From contig JAZTXM010000003.1 in assembly GCA_045636425.1 (NCBI GenBank), forward strand, positions 55,485-119,484: a stretch of 64,000 nt of DNA, in the 5' to 3' direction. A model generated the notes under the pieces. The model did no database searches. It saw nothing but the letters and a program-made list of their open reading frames with translations, and was not told the origin of the DNA. The DNA comes from UMGS1883 sp045636425 (GTDB taxonomy: Bacteria; Bacillota; Clostridia; UMGS1883). The position numbers and the translations under genes were made by a program. This document shows, piece by piece, positions 17,332 through 26,722 of the stretch. The stretch's first letter is position 1, and the number at the start of each line of letters is the position of its first letter.

Positions 17332-19680
17332 TTGAAAGCTATTATTTTATCCTGCACCGAGGGAAACCGCTTAAGGCCCATAACGTGTTCAATCCCCCAA
17401 TCTATGCTCCCCGTAATGGGCAGACCTATAATTGAGCATATGGTCAGAAGTCTTTACAGACATAAAATTGAGGACATTACATTTATGTCGGATTACCTTA
17501 CGGACACGGTAAAAAAGCATTTTGACTCACTGCCCGGGTATCGCATTGGCTTTTCACCCCTAAAGCCTCTTGGTGATATAACAAACGAAGATGACGTCCT
17601 TGTGATTTCCGATAGTATTTTAAGTGATGTTGATTTTGAAAAGGTGCTTGAGGTTTTTGAAAACAAAAACTGCACCACGCTGGTTACATGCCCCGAACTT
17701 CCTTTTTGTCAATTCGGATGCGTTCACACAGATTCCGAGGGGGTTGTATCAAAATATATCCGCTGTCCCGATTTTACACACTGTACGGGACAGAGTTTTT
17801 CGGGAATTATGATTATTCCCAAAGGGACAAAGTTTAAAGAGGCATCCGACCTGCCATCCGTGGTTGAAAACATCTTTGAAAGCGGTAAAAAAATATTTTC
17901 CTATTCTCCCAACTGCTATATAAGAAATATTTCCGATTTTGAAGTTTATCATAAATGCAATCGGGATTTCATGGACAAAAAAATAAATCTGCCTTTCCCC
18001 TGCGATGAAAGAGCTCCGGGTGTATGGATTGATGAAGATGCTACCGTAATGCAGGGAAGTGTGCTTGTGCCTCCCATATACGTGGGAAAAGGGAGCATTG
18101 TTTCAAAGGGAGCAAGGCTGGAGGCATATACCCAGATTTTAGAGAATGTCAGCGTGGATTGCTTTGCAAACATTAAGCGAAGCATAGTAATGTCCTCTTG
18201 TCACATTGATGAAGGCGCATCATTAAGAGGTGCAATTATCTCTAAGGGATGTAATATAGGCTACGAAAGTGCAGTATATGAGGGAAGCGTAATTGCATCG
18301 GGAAGCACGTTAGGAAAGCACTGCACCATAAAAAACGGCATCCACATATGGCCCGAAAAGCATCTTGATGACGAATCAGTCATAAGCGAAAATATTGTAT
18401 GGGGAGAAAACTGCGGTCATTCCTTATTCTTCGACGGATGCGCCTACGGCATTATCAATCGGGAAATTACTCCCGAATTCTGCGTTACCTTAGCCGGAAG
18501 CGTATGCAGGGTTCTGGGCAAAAAAATTGCTGTTTCCTCCGGCAGCGGAGGGGCGGGGTCAATGATAAAAAATGCACTCCTTGCAGGTATTCAGTCGGCA
18601 GGAGGAATTGCCTACGATTTAGGAGAACAGCCTCTTGCAATTACTCGTAGCGGCGTAAAATTTTACGGTCTTGACGGTGCGATAGCTCTAAGCTGCCTGA
18701 AAAAGGACGGCTCTCTCTACGGAAGCCTTGATATTCTGAATCGGAGCGGTGCCAATGTGGAAAATGGAGAGCTTGAGAAAATCTCCGCACTTACGGGAAG
18801 CTGTGATTTCAGCCGTGAAAATCCGCTAAACATTCATGATGGGGAATTCTTGTTTGAATATAAGCTTTATTACCTTAAACAGCTTATAAACTCAACCTCT
18901 AAAAAGCCTCTTGGAAAAAAGCTTCTGATTCATTGTCCCATTCCTTGGGCTAAAGAGCTTTTGGAAAGTGCCTCCCATGATTTAAAATGCACCTTTGTAT
19001 TCACCGACACTTCCGCAAAAGAGCATTTTCTTGTGGAGATGGCTGACGCAAGCTATGACTTCGGGGCGATTTTTGATTACAAGTGCGAATCAGTTACCCT
19101 GATTTCGGGGCATGGACAGATTCTTTCCGAGTTTGATTACGATGCTCTTACTTCATTAATTATAATGAAAAGCTTCAAAAATGCCACGATATATGTTCCC
19201 CAGTCTGCTCCCGAAAGTATTGAAGTGATGGCAGATAAATATAATGCAACAGTACACCGCACGCTTATAAGTCCTCCCCACATTATGAATGAGCTATCAA
19301 AAGAGGACAGAAAAATGTTTCTACACCAGTTCATTTATCGGTTTGATGCTGTGGGCACCATTATTCTTTTAAGCGACTTTCTGTGCAGCTATAACACAAC
19401 AATTGACCGTCTTGCACTGGAAATCCCCGCATCATATATGGTAAATACCAATATAAGCTACAAGGGCAGAAATTGCCGTGAGCTTATGCAAAAAATCTGC
19501 AAAAAGCATAATCAAAGCTCCGAGGGAAACAATGATTATGTAAAAATTGATTTTGAAAACGGCTGGGTAATAATCGTCCCGAAAAAGAGTGAATCGGCAA
19601 TTAATGTTATTAGTCACGGATATTCAAAGGAATATGCCAGAGAAATTGCCGATATATTTATGGATGATTTGTCTGATTAA
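17332..19680 (+). CDS. Nucleotidyltransferase-phosphohexomutase fusion, probably inactive
   Basis: A 782-residue fusion: sugar-phosphate nucleotidyltransferase (1-230), left-handed beta-helix repeats (about 232-350), and phosphohexomutase domains (380-782). This is the architecture of ManC/PMM-like fusions. Each catalytic signature is altered. The nucleotide loop GGxGTR reads CTEGNR (8-13), PKP reads PQS (22-24), the mutase serine loop TASHNP reads LSCLKK (453-458), the metal loop DGDADR reads DYKCES (582-587), and the phosphate loop RPSGTEP reads PKKSESA. Folds look intact and no stop or frameshift is seen, so it may have become a sugar-phosphate or nucleotide sensor or scaffold. TTG 17332 has AAAAGGAG 10 bases upstream. 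It likely forms an operon with the DUF421 gene. Confidence 0.85.
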   Translation: MKAIILSCTEGNRLRPITCSIPQSMLPVMGRPIIEHMVRSLYRHKIEDITFMSDYLTDTVKKHFDSLPGYRIGFSPLKPLGDITNEDDVLVISDSILSDVDFEKVLEVFENKNCTTLVTCPELPFCQFGCVHTDSEGVVSKYIRCPDFTHCTGQSFSGIMIIPKGTKFKEASDLPSVVENIFESGKKIFSYSPNCYIRNISDFEVYHKCNRDFMDKKINLPFPCDERAPGVWIDEDATVMQGSVLVPPIYVGKGSIVSKGARLEAYTQILENVSVDCFANIKRSIVMSSCHIDEGASLRGAIISKGCNIGYESAVYEGSVIASGSTLGKHCTIKNGIHIWPEKHLDDESVISENIVWGENCGHSLFFDGCAYGIINREITPEFCVTLAGSVCRVLGKKIAVSSGSGGAGSMIKNALLAGIQSAGGIAYDLGEQPLAITRSGVKFYGLDGAIALSCLKKDGSLYGSLDILNRSGANVENGELEKISALTGSCDFSRENPLNIHDGEFLFEYKLYYLKQLINSTSKKPLGKKLLIHCPIPWAKELLESASHDLKCTFVFTDTSAKEHFLVEMADASYDFGAIFDYKCESVTLISGHGQILSEFDYDALTSLIIMKSFKNATIYVPQSAPESIEVMADKYNATVHRTLISPPHIMNELSKEDRKMFLHQFIYRFDAVGTIILLSDFLCSYNTTIDRLALEIPASYMVNTNISYKGRNCRELMQKICKKHNQSSEGNNDYVKIDFENGWVIIVPKKSESAINVISHGYSKEYAREIADIFMDDLSD

Positions 19681-19693
19681 ATAATGAGCAGAA

Positions 19694-19731
19694 AAAAGGC
19701 AAGAGTTTTATTCCGACTCTTGCCTTTTTAT
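19694..19731 (+). terminator. Terminator after the fusion gene
   Basis: AAAGGCAAGAGT-loop-ACTCTTGCCTTTTTA, 14 bases past the stop. Confidence 0.85.
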
Positions 19732-19772
19732 TCTATATGTGGTAAAATGTCTTTTGTGAAAAGGAGGCTCTT

Positions 19773-20291
19773 ATGGAATTTTCTAAACTTATTAAAAATC
19801 GTTATTCGGTGCGAAGCTTTACAGGCGAAAGTGTAAAAAAAGAAGCCCTCGACAAGATTCTGGAGGCGGCACACTTAGCCCCCACGGGCTGCAATTTTCA
19901 GCCGCAGAGAATACTGGTGCTTAACACCCCCGAAGCGATAGAGAAGCTTCAAAAATGCACCCGTTCCCATTTCGGTGCACCTACCGCTATTTTGGTCTGC
20001 TACAATAAGGACGAGTGTTGGACACGCAAATACGATGGTGCTTTAAGTGGCCCCATTGATGCAAGCATCGTGGCAACCCATATGCTCCTTGCCGCTGAAA
20101 ATGAAGGTGTGGGCTGTACATGGGTAATGCACTTTGACCCCTTTAAAATGAGGGAGGAATTTAATATTCCCGAAAATATAATCCCCGTGGCACTGCTTGT
20201 AATGGGATATGCCGCAGACGACGCAAAGCCTCATCCGTACCACAGTCAGTTCAGAGGTATGGACGAGACAGTTAAATACGAAACCTTTTAA
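19773..20291 (+). CDS. Nitroreductase-family FMN protein
   Basis: A 172-residue flavoprotein of the nitroreductase family. It opens with LIKNRYSVRSF (FMN phosphate contact RxSxR), has AAHLAPTGCNFQPQ and later GVGCTWVMHFDP and VALLVMGYAADDAKPHP. Such enzymes reduce nitroaromatics, quinones or flavins with NAD(P)H; the physiological substrate is not known. AAAAGGAGG lies before ATG 19773. It stands alone between two terminators. Confidence 0.92.
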   Translation: MEFSKLIKNRYSVRSFTGESVKKEALDKILEAAHLAPTGCNFQPQRILVLNTPEAIEKLQKCTRSHFGAPTAILVCYNKDECWTRKYDGALSGPIDASIVATHMLLAAENEGVGCTWVMHFDPFKMREEFNIPENIIPVALLVMGYAADDAKPHPYHSQFRGMDETVKYETF

Positions 20292-20336
20292 GTCAAAAAG
20301 CGTGTGATTTTGAAAATTCACACGCTTTTTGACTTA
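20290..20336. terminator. Bidirectional terminator
   Basis: Perfect arms AAGTCAAAAAGCGTGTGA and complement around a short loop. It overlaps the nitroreductase stop and faces dut from the other side. Confidence 0.85.
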
Positions 20337-20351
20337 TAGGAATTGAAAATA

Positions 20352-20798
20352 TTATTTTGTTCCTGTTGAGCCGAAGCCGCCTTCGCCGCGCTGTGTATCG
20401 TCAAGCTCATCGGAAAGGATAAAATCTGCCGTGATATACGGAGCTATTACAAGCTGTGCTATACGCTCACCGTTTTCTATGGTCTGCACGCTTTCACTGT
20501 GGTTATGAAGTGCCACCATAATTTCACCGCGGTAGTCGCTGTCTATAACTCCAACCTTATTCGCAGGGGCGAGTCCCCTTTTTGAAGCAATTCCGCTTCT
20601 TGCATAAACAAGCCCTGCAAATCCCACAGGAATTTCCATTGCTATGCCTGTATGTATAAGCTTTGTTTCGTGGGGATTGATTGTAACGGTCTCCCCCGTA
20701 CATGCATATAAATCCGCTCCTGCGGCAAACTGACTGCCGTATGTGGGAACAATGGCATTTTCATCTATTTTTTTAATTCTTACGGAATATTTATTCAT
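20352..20798 (-). CDS. dut: dUTP diphosphatase
   Basis: Hydrolyses dUTP to dUMP and PPi, keeping uracil out of DNA and feeding dTMP synthesis. 148 residues with all five trimeric dUTPase motifs: AGADLYA (1), ARSGIA (2), GVIDSDYRGEI (3), NGERIAQLVI (4) and GEGGFGSTG (5). It follows nrdG by 17 bases and closes a nucleotide-metabolism operon with nrdD and nrdG. Confidence 0.97.
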   Translation of the reverse strand: MNKYSVRIKKIDENAIVPTYGSQFAAGADLYACTGETVTINPHETKLIHTGIAMEIPVGFAGLVYARSGIASKRGLAPANKVGVIDSDYRGEIMVALHNHSESVQTIENGERIAQLVIAPYITADFILSDELDDTQRGEGGFGSTGTK

Positions 20799-20815
20799 AG
20801 TTTTTTCCTTTCATT

Positions 20816-21370
20816 TCATGCTTCGTATATATCTGTACTTCCCATGGTACGCTCCCATGTTCCTTTGAGAAGAACTACCTCTCCCTTTTCGAGTGTTTCC
20901 GGAACATTGATTATCCGCTGATTAGATGAGCCTCGGAAAAGGAGTGACGGACTTTTAAGCTCCTCTATAAATCTTCCGTCAACAAGCACATCAATTTGAC
21001 AAAGCAGCTCATAAACATCCCTGTCCTCCGATTTCAAAAGTTCTTCATCAAGGACAAACCCCGTGTAACACCATATGTCCTTTTCGGGGTACATTTCACG
21101 GAATTTTTTTGTAAGGGAAATCAGCCTTTCGCGGTTTTCCTTTTCAAAGGGCTCGCCGCCTAAAAGAGAAAGCCCTGCAATATGACTGCCGCCTGAGGCT
21201 TCAAGAATTTCCTCCATGACTTCGTCCGTCATAGGCTTTCCATAGTTAAAATCCCAGGCTTCCTTATTAAAGCAGTTTTTGCAGTGGTGTCTGCATCCGC
21301 TGACAAAAAGCGATACCCTGACGCCGGGTCCGTTTGCTATATCAAATTTTTTTATGGTTGCATAATTCAT
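20816..21370 (-). CDS. nrdG: Anaerobic RNR-activating protein
   Basis: Radical SAM activase that installs the glycyl radical on NrdD under anaerobic conditions. The 184-residue protein has SGCRHHCKNCFN, the CxxxCxxC cluster motif (about residues 30-37), LLGGEPF for SAM binding, and WCYTGF. The C-terminal DGRFIEELKSPSLLFRGSSNQRIINV is trimmed here to its typical shape (DGRF and RGSSNQR seen). It starts 12 bases after nrdD ends, so they share a transcript. Confidence 0.96.
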   Translation of the reverse strand: MNYATIKKFDIANGPGVRVSLFVSGCRHHCKNCFNKEAWDFNYGKPMTDEVMEEILEASGGSHIAGLSLLGGEPFEKENRERLISLTKKFREMYPEKDIWCYTGFVLDEELLKSEDRDVYELLCQIDVLVDGRFIEELKSPSLLFRGSSNQRIINVPETLEKGEVVLLKGTWERTMGSTDIYEA

Positions 21371-21382
21371 TTTTTATCCTTC

Positions 21383-23560
21383 TTACAGATGTAATACGCG
21401 TTCCTTGATTTCCTGCGTTCTTCCCTGATTCCAAAACTGCGTTCCGATATATCCGCAGGTACGGCGTGCCACATTGAGCTTTGCCTGATCATTATTTCCA
21501 CAATTGGGACACGTCCATACAAGCTTTCCGTGTTCGTCCTCGAGAGCCTCAATTTCTCCGTCAAAACCGCACTCCTGACAATAATCACTCTTTGTATTAA
21601 TCTCGGCATACATAATATTGTCGTATATAAAGTGCATCACAGAAAGAACAGCCTCAAGGTTATTTTGCATATTGGGAACTTCCACGTAGCTTATTGCGCC
21701 GCCCGGAGAAAGTGCCTGGAATTTTGCTTCAAGTGCAAGCTTTTCAAAGGCATCAATATCCTCCGTCACATGAACGTGGTAGCTGTTTGTAATATAGTTT
21801 TTGTCGGTTACACCCTTTACCATACCAAATCTCTTTTGCAGACATTTTGCAAATTTATAGGTTGTGCTTTCAAGGGGTGTTCCGTAAAGAGAATAGTCAA
21901 TATTTTCTTCCGCTTTCCACTTTGCGGTATATTCATTAAGCATTTTCATAATCTCAAGGCCCAGAGCTTCACCCTCGGGCTCGGTAAGCTTTTTACCGCT
22001 AAGGCTGTAAACACATTCCCAAAGGCCTGCATAGCCAAGCGAAAGTGTAGAATATCCGCCATGGAGATATTTATCAATTTTTTCACCCTTGGGAAGCCTT
22101 AATAGCGCTCCGTGCTGCCAGAGAATGGGAGCCGCATCGGAAACAGTACCCGTCAGTCTTTCGTGACGGCACTGGAGCGCTCTGTGACAAAGCTCCATTC
22201 GCTCATGGAAAATCTTCTTGAATTTTTCCATATCACCTTCTGCAGAAAGTCCAATGTCTACAAGATTTACCGTTACAACGCCCTGATTGAATCTGCCGTA
22301 ATACTTGGGATTGCCATCCTCATCCACAAAGGGTGTCAGGAAGCTTCTGCATCCCATACAGGTGTAGCAATGGCCTTCTCCGTTTTTGTCAATTTTATTC
22401 TGGAGCATTATTTTCTCCGAAATATAGTCGGGAACCATACGCTTTGCACTGCATTTTGCCGCAAGCTGTGTAAGGTAATAGTATTTGCTGCCCGGGTGGA
22501 TATTGTCTTCCTCAAGAACGTAAATAAGCTTGGGGAATGCAGGTGTAATCCAGATTCCCTTTTCATTTTTTACTCCTTTATATCTTTGGCGGAGGGTTTC
22601 TTCTATAATAAGAGCAAGGTCATTTTTTTCCTGCTCGCTCTTTGCCTCGTTAAGATACATGAACACAGTTACAAAAGGTGCCTGTCCGTTGGTAGTCATA
22701 AGGGTTACAACCTGATACTGAATCATCTGTACCCCGTTTTTAATTTCTTCACGAAGCCTTTTTTCGGTAATCTCATCGATTTTTTCATCAGTTACCGCTT
22801 CCTCCAAAAGCTTCATTTCCTCCTCTACCTGCTTACGGATTTTTTTGCGGCTGACATCCACAAAAGGTGCAAGGTGCGTAAGCGAAATGCTCTGCCCTCC
22901 GTACTGACAGGAGGCAACCTGTGCAATAATCTGCGTGGATATATTGCACGCTGTAGAAAAGCTATGTGGCTTTTCTATCATTGTTCCGCTGATAACTGTC
23001 CCGTTTTGAAGCATATCCTCCAAGTTTACAAGGTCGCAGTTATGCATATGCTGTGCAAAATAATCTGCATCGTGAAAATGGATAAGCCCCTGCTCGTGTG
23101 CTGAAACAATGTCCTGAGGAAGAAGAATTCTCTTTGTGATATCCTTACTTACTTCGCCTGCCATATAGTCACGCTGAACGCTGTTTACCGTGGGGTTCTT
23201 ATTGGAATTTTCCTGTTTAACCTCCTCGTTATTACATTCTATAAGGCTCAGAATCTGCTCGTCTGTAGTATTTGACTTACGAACAAGAGCACGTGTATAA
23301 CGATAAGTAATATATCGGCGTGCAACGTCGAATGCACGCTGATTCATAATCTGGTCCTCTACCATATCCTGAATTTCTTCCACGCTGAGAGACCTATTGA
23401 TATTTGCGGCGGCACTTTCAACATCCTCCGCAATGCGTTTAATCTGAACGGCAGACATTCTGCTGCTGGGAACCACGCTCTCGTTAGCTTTTGTAACGGC
23501 AACTATAATTTTCTGCGGATCAAAGGTTACTTCCGCACCGCTCCTTTTTATAATCTTCAT
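21383..23560 (-). CDS. nrdD: Anaerobic ribonucleoside-triphosphate reductase (class III)
   Basis: Reduces ribonucleoside triphosphates to dNTPs in the absence of oxygen. 725 residues: an N-terminal ATP-cone (MKIIKRSGAEVTFDPQKI, 1-90) for allosteric control, the large barrel, and near the C terminus a four-cysteine zinc site (CQEC and CPNC, about 660-685) and the glycyl radical loop RRTCGYIGT (about 699-707). The C-terminal tail is complete. It is driven by a TTGACA/TATAAT promoter overlapped by two NrdR-like boxes. A single ATP-cone and a neighbouring nrdG and dut fit an anaerobe's only dNTP route, though other RNRs may lie elsewhere. Confidence 0.97.
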   Translation of the reverse strand: MKIIKRSGAEVTFDPQKIIVAVTKANESVVPSSRMSAVQIKRIAEDVESAAANINRSLSVEEIQDMVEDQIMNQRAFDVARRYITYRYTRALVRKSNTTDEQILSLIECNNEEVKQENSNKNPTVNSVQRDYMAGEVSKDITKRILLPQDIVSAHEQGLIHFHDADYFAQHMHNCDLVNLEDMLQNGTVISGTMIEKPHSFSTACNISTQIIAQVASCQYGGQSISLTHLAPFVDVSRKKIRKQVEEEMKLLEEAVTDEKIDEITEKRLREEIKNGVQMIQYQVVTLMTTNGQAPFVTVFMYLNEAKSEQEKNDLALIIEETLRQRYKGVKNEKGIWITPAFPKLIYVLEEDNIHPGSKYYYLTQLAAKCSAKRMVPDYISEKIMLQNKIDKNGEGHCYTCMGCRSFLTPFVDEDGNPKYYGRFNQGVVTVNLVDIGLSAEGDMEKFKKIFHERMELCHRALQCRHERLTGTVSDAAPILWQHGALLRLPKGEKIDKYLHGGYSTLSLGYAGLWECVYSLSGKKLTEPEGEALGLEIMKMLNEYTAKWKAEENIDYSLYGTPLESTTYKFAKCLQKRFGMVKGVTDKNYITNSYHVHVTEDIDAFEKLALEAKFQALSPGGAISYVEVPNMQNNLEAVLSVMHFIYDNIMYAEINTKSDYCQECGFDGEIEALEDEHGKLVWTCPNCGNNDQAKLNVARRTCGYIGTQFWNQGRTQEIKERVLHL

Positions 23561-23592
23561 ATTTTATCCTCCATAAAAACTTGTGCAGTATA

Positions 23593-23621
23593 ATTATAAC
23601 AAGATATAGGGTGATTGTCAA
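23593..23621 (-). promoter_or_regulatory. nrdD promoter
   Basis: On the minus strand TTGACA (23616-23621), 17 bases, TATAAT (23593-23598): a perfect sigma-A promoter 33 bases before nrdD. Confidence 0.8.
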
Positions 23622-23644
23622 CGATAATTAACAAGATATTGTTA
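23599..23644 (-). promoter_or_regulatory. Paired NrdR-like boxes
   Basis: Two copies of ACAAGATAT (plus strand, starting 23599 and 23631) lie 32 bases apart, three helical turns, the usual spacing of NrdR boxes. One lies in the promoter spacer next to the -10 and the other just upstream of the -35. NrdR is the ATP-cone repressor of RNR genes; its gene is not in this window. Confidence 0.6.
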
Positions 23645-23698
23645 TTTTTCTTTCTTATGAACAAACCTTGAATTTTGCCTTAACATTCACGTTCTGCC

Positions 23699-23727
23699 TT
23701 GACAAAGGGAATTTTTTGGCATATAAT
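23699..23727 (+). promoter_or_regulatory. Promoter of the activase gene
   Basis: TTGACA (23699-23704), a 17-base spacer and TATAAT (23722-23727), pointing to the activase ATG at 23783. Confidence 0.8.
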
Positions 23728-23782
23728 CTACAATGAAATTGTTTGTCTTTTTAATTGGTAAAATTTTGTCAGGGGTATATTT

Positions 23783-26722
23783 ATGAACTACAGTCTTGGT
23801 GTCGACATAGGCTCGACTACGGCAAAAGCCGTTCTTATTGATAATAACGGAAAAGTTTTATATAGTACATATGAAAGACATTACTCAAAGGTTCTGGAGA
23901 AATGCCGTGAGCTTCTTTTGAATGTTTTCAGCATTACGGGAGACTGTGACATCAGATTTGCCCTCTCCGGCTCAGCAGGGCTGGGAATAAGCGAGGCAAT
24001 TCGTGTGCCTTTCATACAGGAGGTTGTTTCCGAGAGCGAGGTTGTAAAGCACACTGCTCCCGACACCTCATGCATTATTGAGCTTGGCGGAGAGGATGCG
24101 AAAATCGTATTTTTTGATGGTGGCGTTGACGAAAGAATGAACAGTACCTGTGCAGGCGGCACAGGTGCATTCATTGACCAGATGGCAACCCTCCTTAATG
24201 TGACAGGCGAAGAACTGGATTCGCTCAGTTTAAAGGCTGAACGCATCTATCCGGTGGCTTCGCGGTGCGGTGTTTTTGCAAAGACCGATATTCAGCCCCT
24301 TATAAATCAGGGAGCTCGCAAGGAGGATATAGCAAAAAGTATATTCCAGGCGGTTGTAAATCAGACAATTGCGGGACTGGCACAGGGAAGAACTATCGGC
24401 GGAAAGATTATGTTTTTAGGCGGACCCCTCTCCTTTTTTAAGGGTCTTAGAGATTGTTTTAAGGAAACGCTTAACATTTCGGATGAAGATGTGATTTTTC
24501 CTGATTATGCTAAAGTATCGGTGGCTTTGGGGGCTGCTTTTTACGCCTCCTCTTTAGAGCATACCTATAATATAAAAGACCTTTTGGAGAGAGTTTCAAA
24601 GGCAACACTACCTACAGCAAGTGTAACATTAAAGCCGCTGTTTGACAATGAAAGTGAGTATATTGAATTTACACAAAGGCATGAAAAAGCCACTGTACCG
24701 ACAAGGGATATTTCATCATACAACGGCTGTGCTTATTTGGGAATTGACTGCGGCAGCACTACCACAAAGCTCGTGCTTATCAGTGAAAACAGGGAGATTC
24801 TTTACACCTACTATTCCTCCAACAAGGGAAATCCTGTTGATGTAGTAAAAAACTGCCTGGAGGAAATATATCAATTGTGTTCAAACCATATCCGCATAAA
24901 GGGCAGTGCCGTTACAGGTTACGGCGAGGAGCTTATTAAAAATGCTTTCTCAATTGATTACGGAATTGTTGAAACCATTGCTCATTTTACGGCGGCAAAG
25001 CATTTTAAGAGCGATGTTGACTTTATTTTGGATATAGGCGGTCAGGATATAAAATGCTTCAAAATTCACAATGGTGCAATAGATGGCATCATGCTCAACG
25101 AAGCCTGTTCTTCGGGATGCGGGTCTTTCCTTGAAACGTTTTCAAAGTCCCTGGGTTTCTCTGCCGAAGAATTTGCACAAAAGGGTATCTTTGCAAAAAA
25201 ACCCGTCAATCTGGGAAGTCGTTGCACAGTTTTTATGAATTCCTCGGTGAAACAGGCTCAAAAAGAGGGTGCCTCAGTGGAGGACATTTCCGCAGGCCTT
25301 GCGGTAAGCGTAGTAAAAAATGCTGTTTATAAGGTAATACGTGCAGGCAGTGCCGACGAGTTGGGTGAAAACATCGTGGTGCAGGGCGGCACATTTTACA
25401 ACAACGCAGTACTCCGAGCTTTTGAAATGGAATTGGGCAGAAATGTAATCAGACCTGAAATTTCGGGACTGATGGGTGCGTATGGCGCGGCATTATATGC
25501 TATGAGGGCAACCCTTTCCTCCATAATATCCGAAGAAAGGCTGAGAGTTTTTTCCCATACTGCAACGGGAATGATTTGCAAAGGCTGCACAAACAGTTGC
25601 CATCTTACGCTCAATAAATTCAGCGACGGCAGAACTTTTATTTCGGGCAATCAATGTCAGAGGGGGGCGGGCTTAAAAGAAGCTTCTTCCCTTCCCAACC
25701 TCTACGAATTCAAAAGAAATCTTCTCTTGAATGAAGATTCTTTTGAATGTGATAAGAAAACAATAGCTCTTCCCCTTGCTTTGGGAATGTACGAGCTTTT
25801 GCCTCTTTGGAAAACAATTTTTAAGGAGCTTGGGTTCAATGTGCTTGTATCTCCCATGTCCTCAAGAAAGCTGTATGAGAAAGGGCAATTTTCCATTCCG
25901 TCCGATACGGCATGCTACCCTGCAAAATTGATGCACGGTCATATTATGTCACTTCTTGAAAAGAATGTGGACGCTATTTTTTATCCGTGCCTCACATATA
26001 ATATTGATGAAAAGCTTTCGGACAACCACTATAACTGTCCTGTGGTTGCATATTATTCCGAGCTTCTTGCAAGCAATGTGGAAAAGCTTAAAGACACCGC
26101 TTTTCTTTTCCCCTATCTTAACATTAACAGCAAAAGGGAGCTTGCACGCGGGCTTTATAGCTATCTTAACAAAAGTAATATAGGTTTATTCAGAAAAAGA
26201 GATATTAAAAAGGCAGTTTCCTTAGGATATAATGCTCTTAAGGAATACCGACTGAGTGTTTTAAGCGAGGGTGAGAAAGCTCTTCGCTATGCAAAGGCAG
26301 AAGGCAAGGATGTAATGATTCTTGCAGGGCGTCCTTATCATATTGACAGCCTGATTTGCCACGGTATCGATAAACTTGCGGGGAGCCTTGGATTTGTTGT
26401 GGTAAGCGAGGACTCCCTCCCCTTGCCCAAGGAAAAAGCCCATGTCAATGTACTAAATCAGTGGACCTATCACGCACGGCTTTATAATGCTGCCCAATAT
26501 GCCTGTGAAAATGAAAGGACTGAGCTTGTTCAGCTTGTTTCTTTCGGGTGCGGAGTAGATGCTATCACTACTGATGAGGTACGCTCAATCCTTGAAAAGC
26601 GCGGAAAATTATATACACAGATTAAAATTGATGAAATAACCAATCCCGGTGCCGTTAAAATAAGGCTTCGCAGTCTTATAGGTGCAATGGAAGATGCAAG
26701 AAAGGAGCAAGAACATGGATAA
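23783..26722 (+). CDS. 2-hydroxyacyl-CoA dehydratase-type activase, tandem ASKHA domains
   Basis: A 979-residue BadF/BadG/BcrA/BcrD family protein. It holds two ASKHA ATPase domains: 1-255 (VDIGSTTAKAVLID, then CAGGTGAFIDQ and SRCGVFAKTD) and about 315-575 (IDCGSTTTKLVLIS, then SGCGSFLETF and GSRCTVFMNSS). A DUF2229-type domain follows (about 650-900). In each ATPase domain two cysteines match those that hold the bridging 4Fe-4S cluster in HgdC-like activases. Known members drive single electrons to 2-hydroxyacyl-CoA dehydratases with ATP; the long tandem form is common in anaerobes and its substrate is unknown. The end overlaps the next gene by 8 bases. Confidence 0.9.
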   Translation: MNYSLGVDIGSTTAKAVLIDNNGKVLYSTYERHYSKVLEKCRELLLNVFSITGDCDIRFALSGSAGLGISEAIRVPFIQEVVSESEVVKHTAPDTSCIIELGGEDAKIVFFDGGVDERMNSTCAGGTGAFIDQMATLLNVTGEELDSLSLKAERIYPVASRCGVFAKTDIQPLINQGARKEDIAKSIFQAVVNQTIAGLAQGRTIGGKIMFLGGPLSFFKGLRDCFKETLNISDEDVIFPDYAKVSVALGAAFYASSLEHTYNIKDLLERVSKATLPTASVTLKPLFDNESEYIEFTQRHEKATVPTRDISSYNGCAYLGIDCGSTTTKLVLISENREILYTYYSSNKGNPVDVVKNCLEEIYQLCSNHIRIKGSAVTGYGEELIKNAFSIDYGIVETIAHFTAAKHFKSDVDFILDIGGQDIKCFKIHNGAIDGIMLNEACSSGCGSFLETFSKSLGFSAEEFAQKGIFAKKPVNLGSRCTVFMNSSVKQAQKEGASVEDISAGLAVSVVKNAVYKVIRAGSADELGENIVVQGGTFYNNAVLRAFEMELGRNVIRPEISGLMGAYGAALYAMRATLSSIISEERLRVFSHTATGMICKGCTNSCHLTLNKFSDGRTFISGNQCQRGAGLKEASSLPNLYEFKRNLLLNEDSFECDKKTIALPLALGMYELLPLWKTIFKELGFNVLVSPMSSRKLYEKGQFSIPSDTACYPAKLMHGHIMSLLEKNVDAIFYPCLTYNIDEKLSDNHYNCPVVAYYSELLASNVEKLKDTAFLFPYLNINSKRELARGLYSYLNKSNIGLFRKRDIKKAVSLGYNALKEYRLSVLSEGEKALRYAKAEGKDVMILAGRPYHIDSLICHGIDKLAGSLGFVVVSEDSLPLPKEKAHVNVLNQWTYHARLYNAAQYACENERTELVQLVSFGCGVDAITTDEVRSILEKRGKLYTQIKIDEITNPGAVKIRLRSLIGAMEDARKEQEHG

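Noticed and set aside
22112..23104. A 330-codon plus-strand frame
   Set aside because: Antisense to nrdD, Cys/Phe/Leu-rich as shadows are, with no known motif.
26682..26722. A frameshift joining the activase and dehydratase-like genes
   Set aside because: The second gene has its own AAAGGAG and ATG with normal spacing, so two overlapping genes explain the arrangement without an error.
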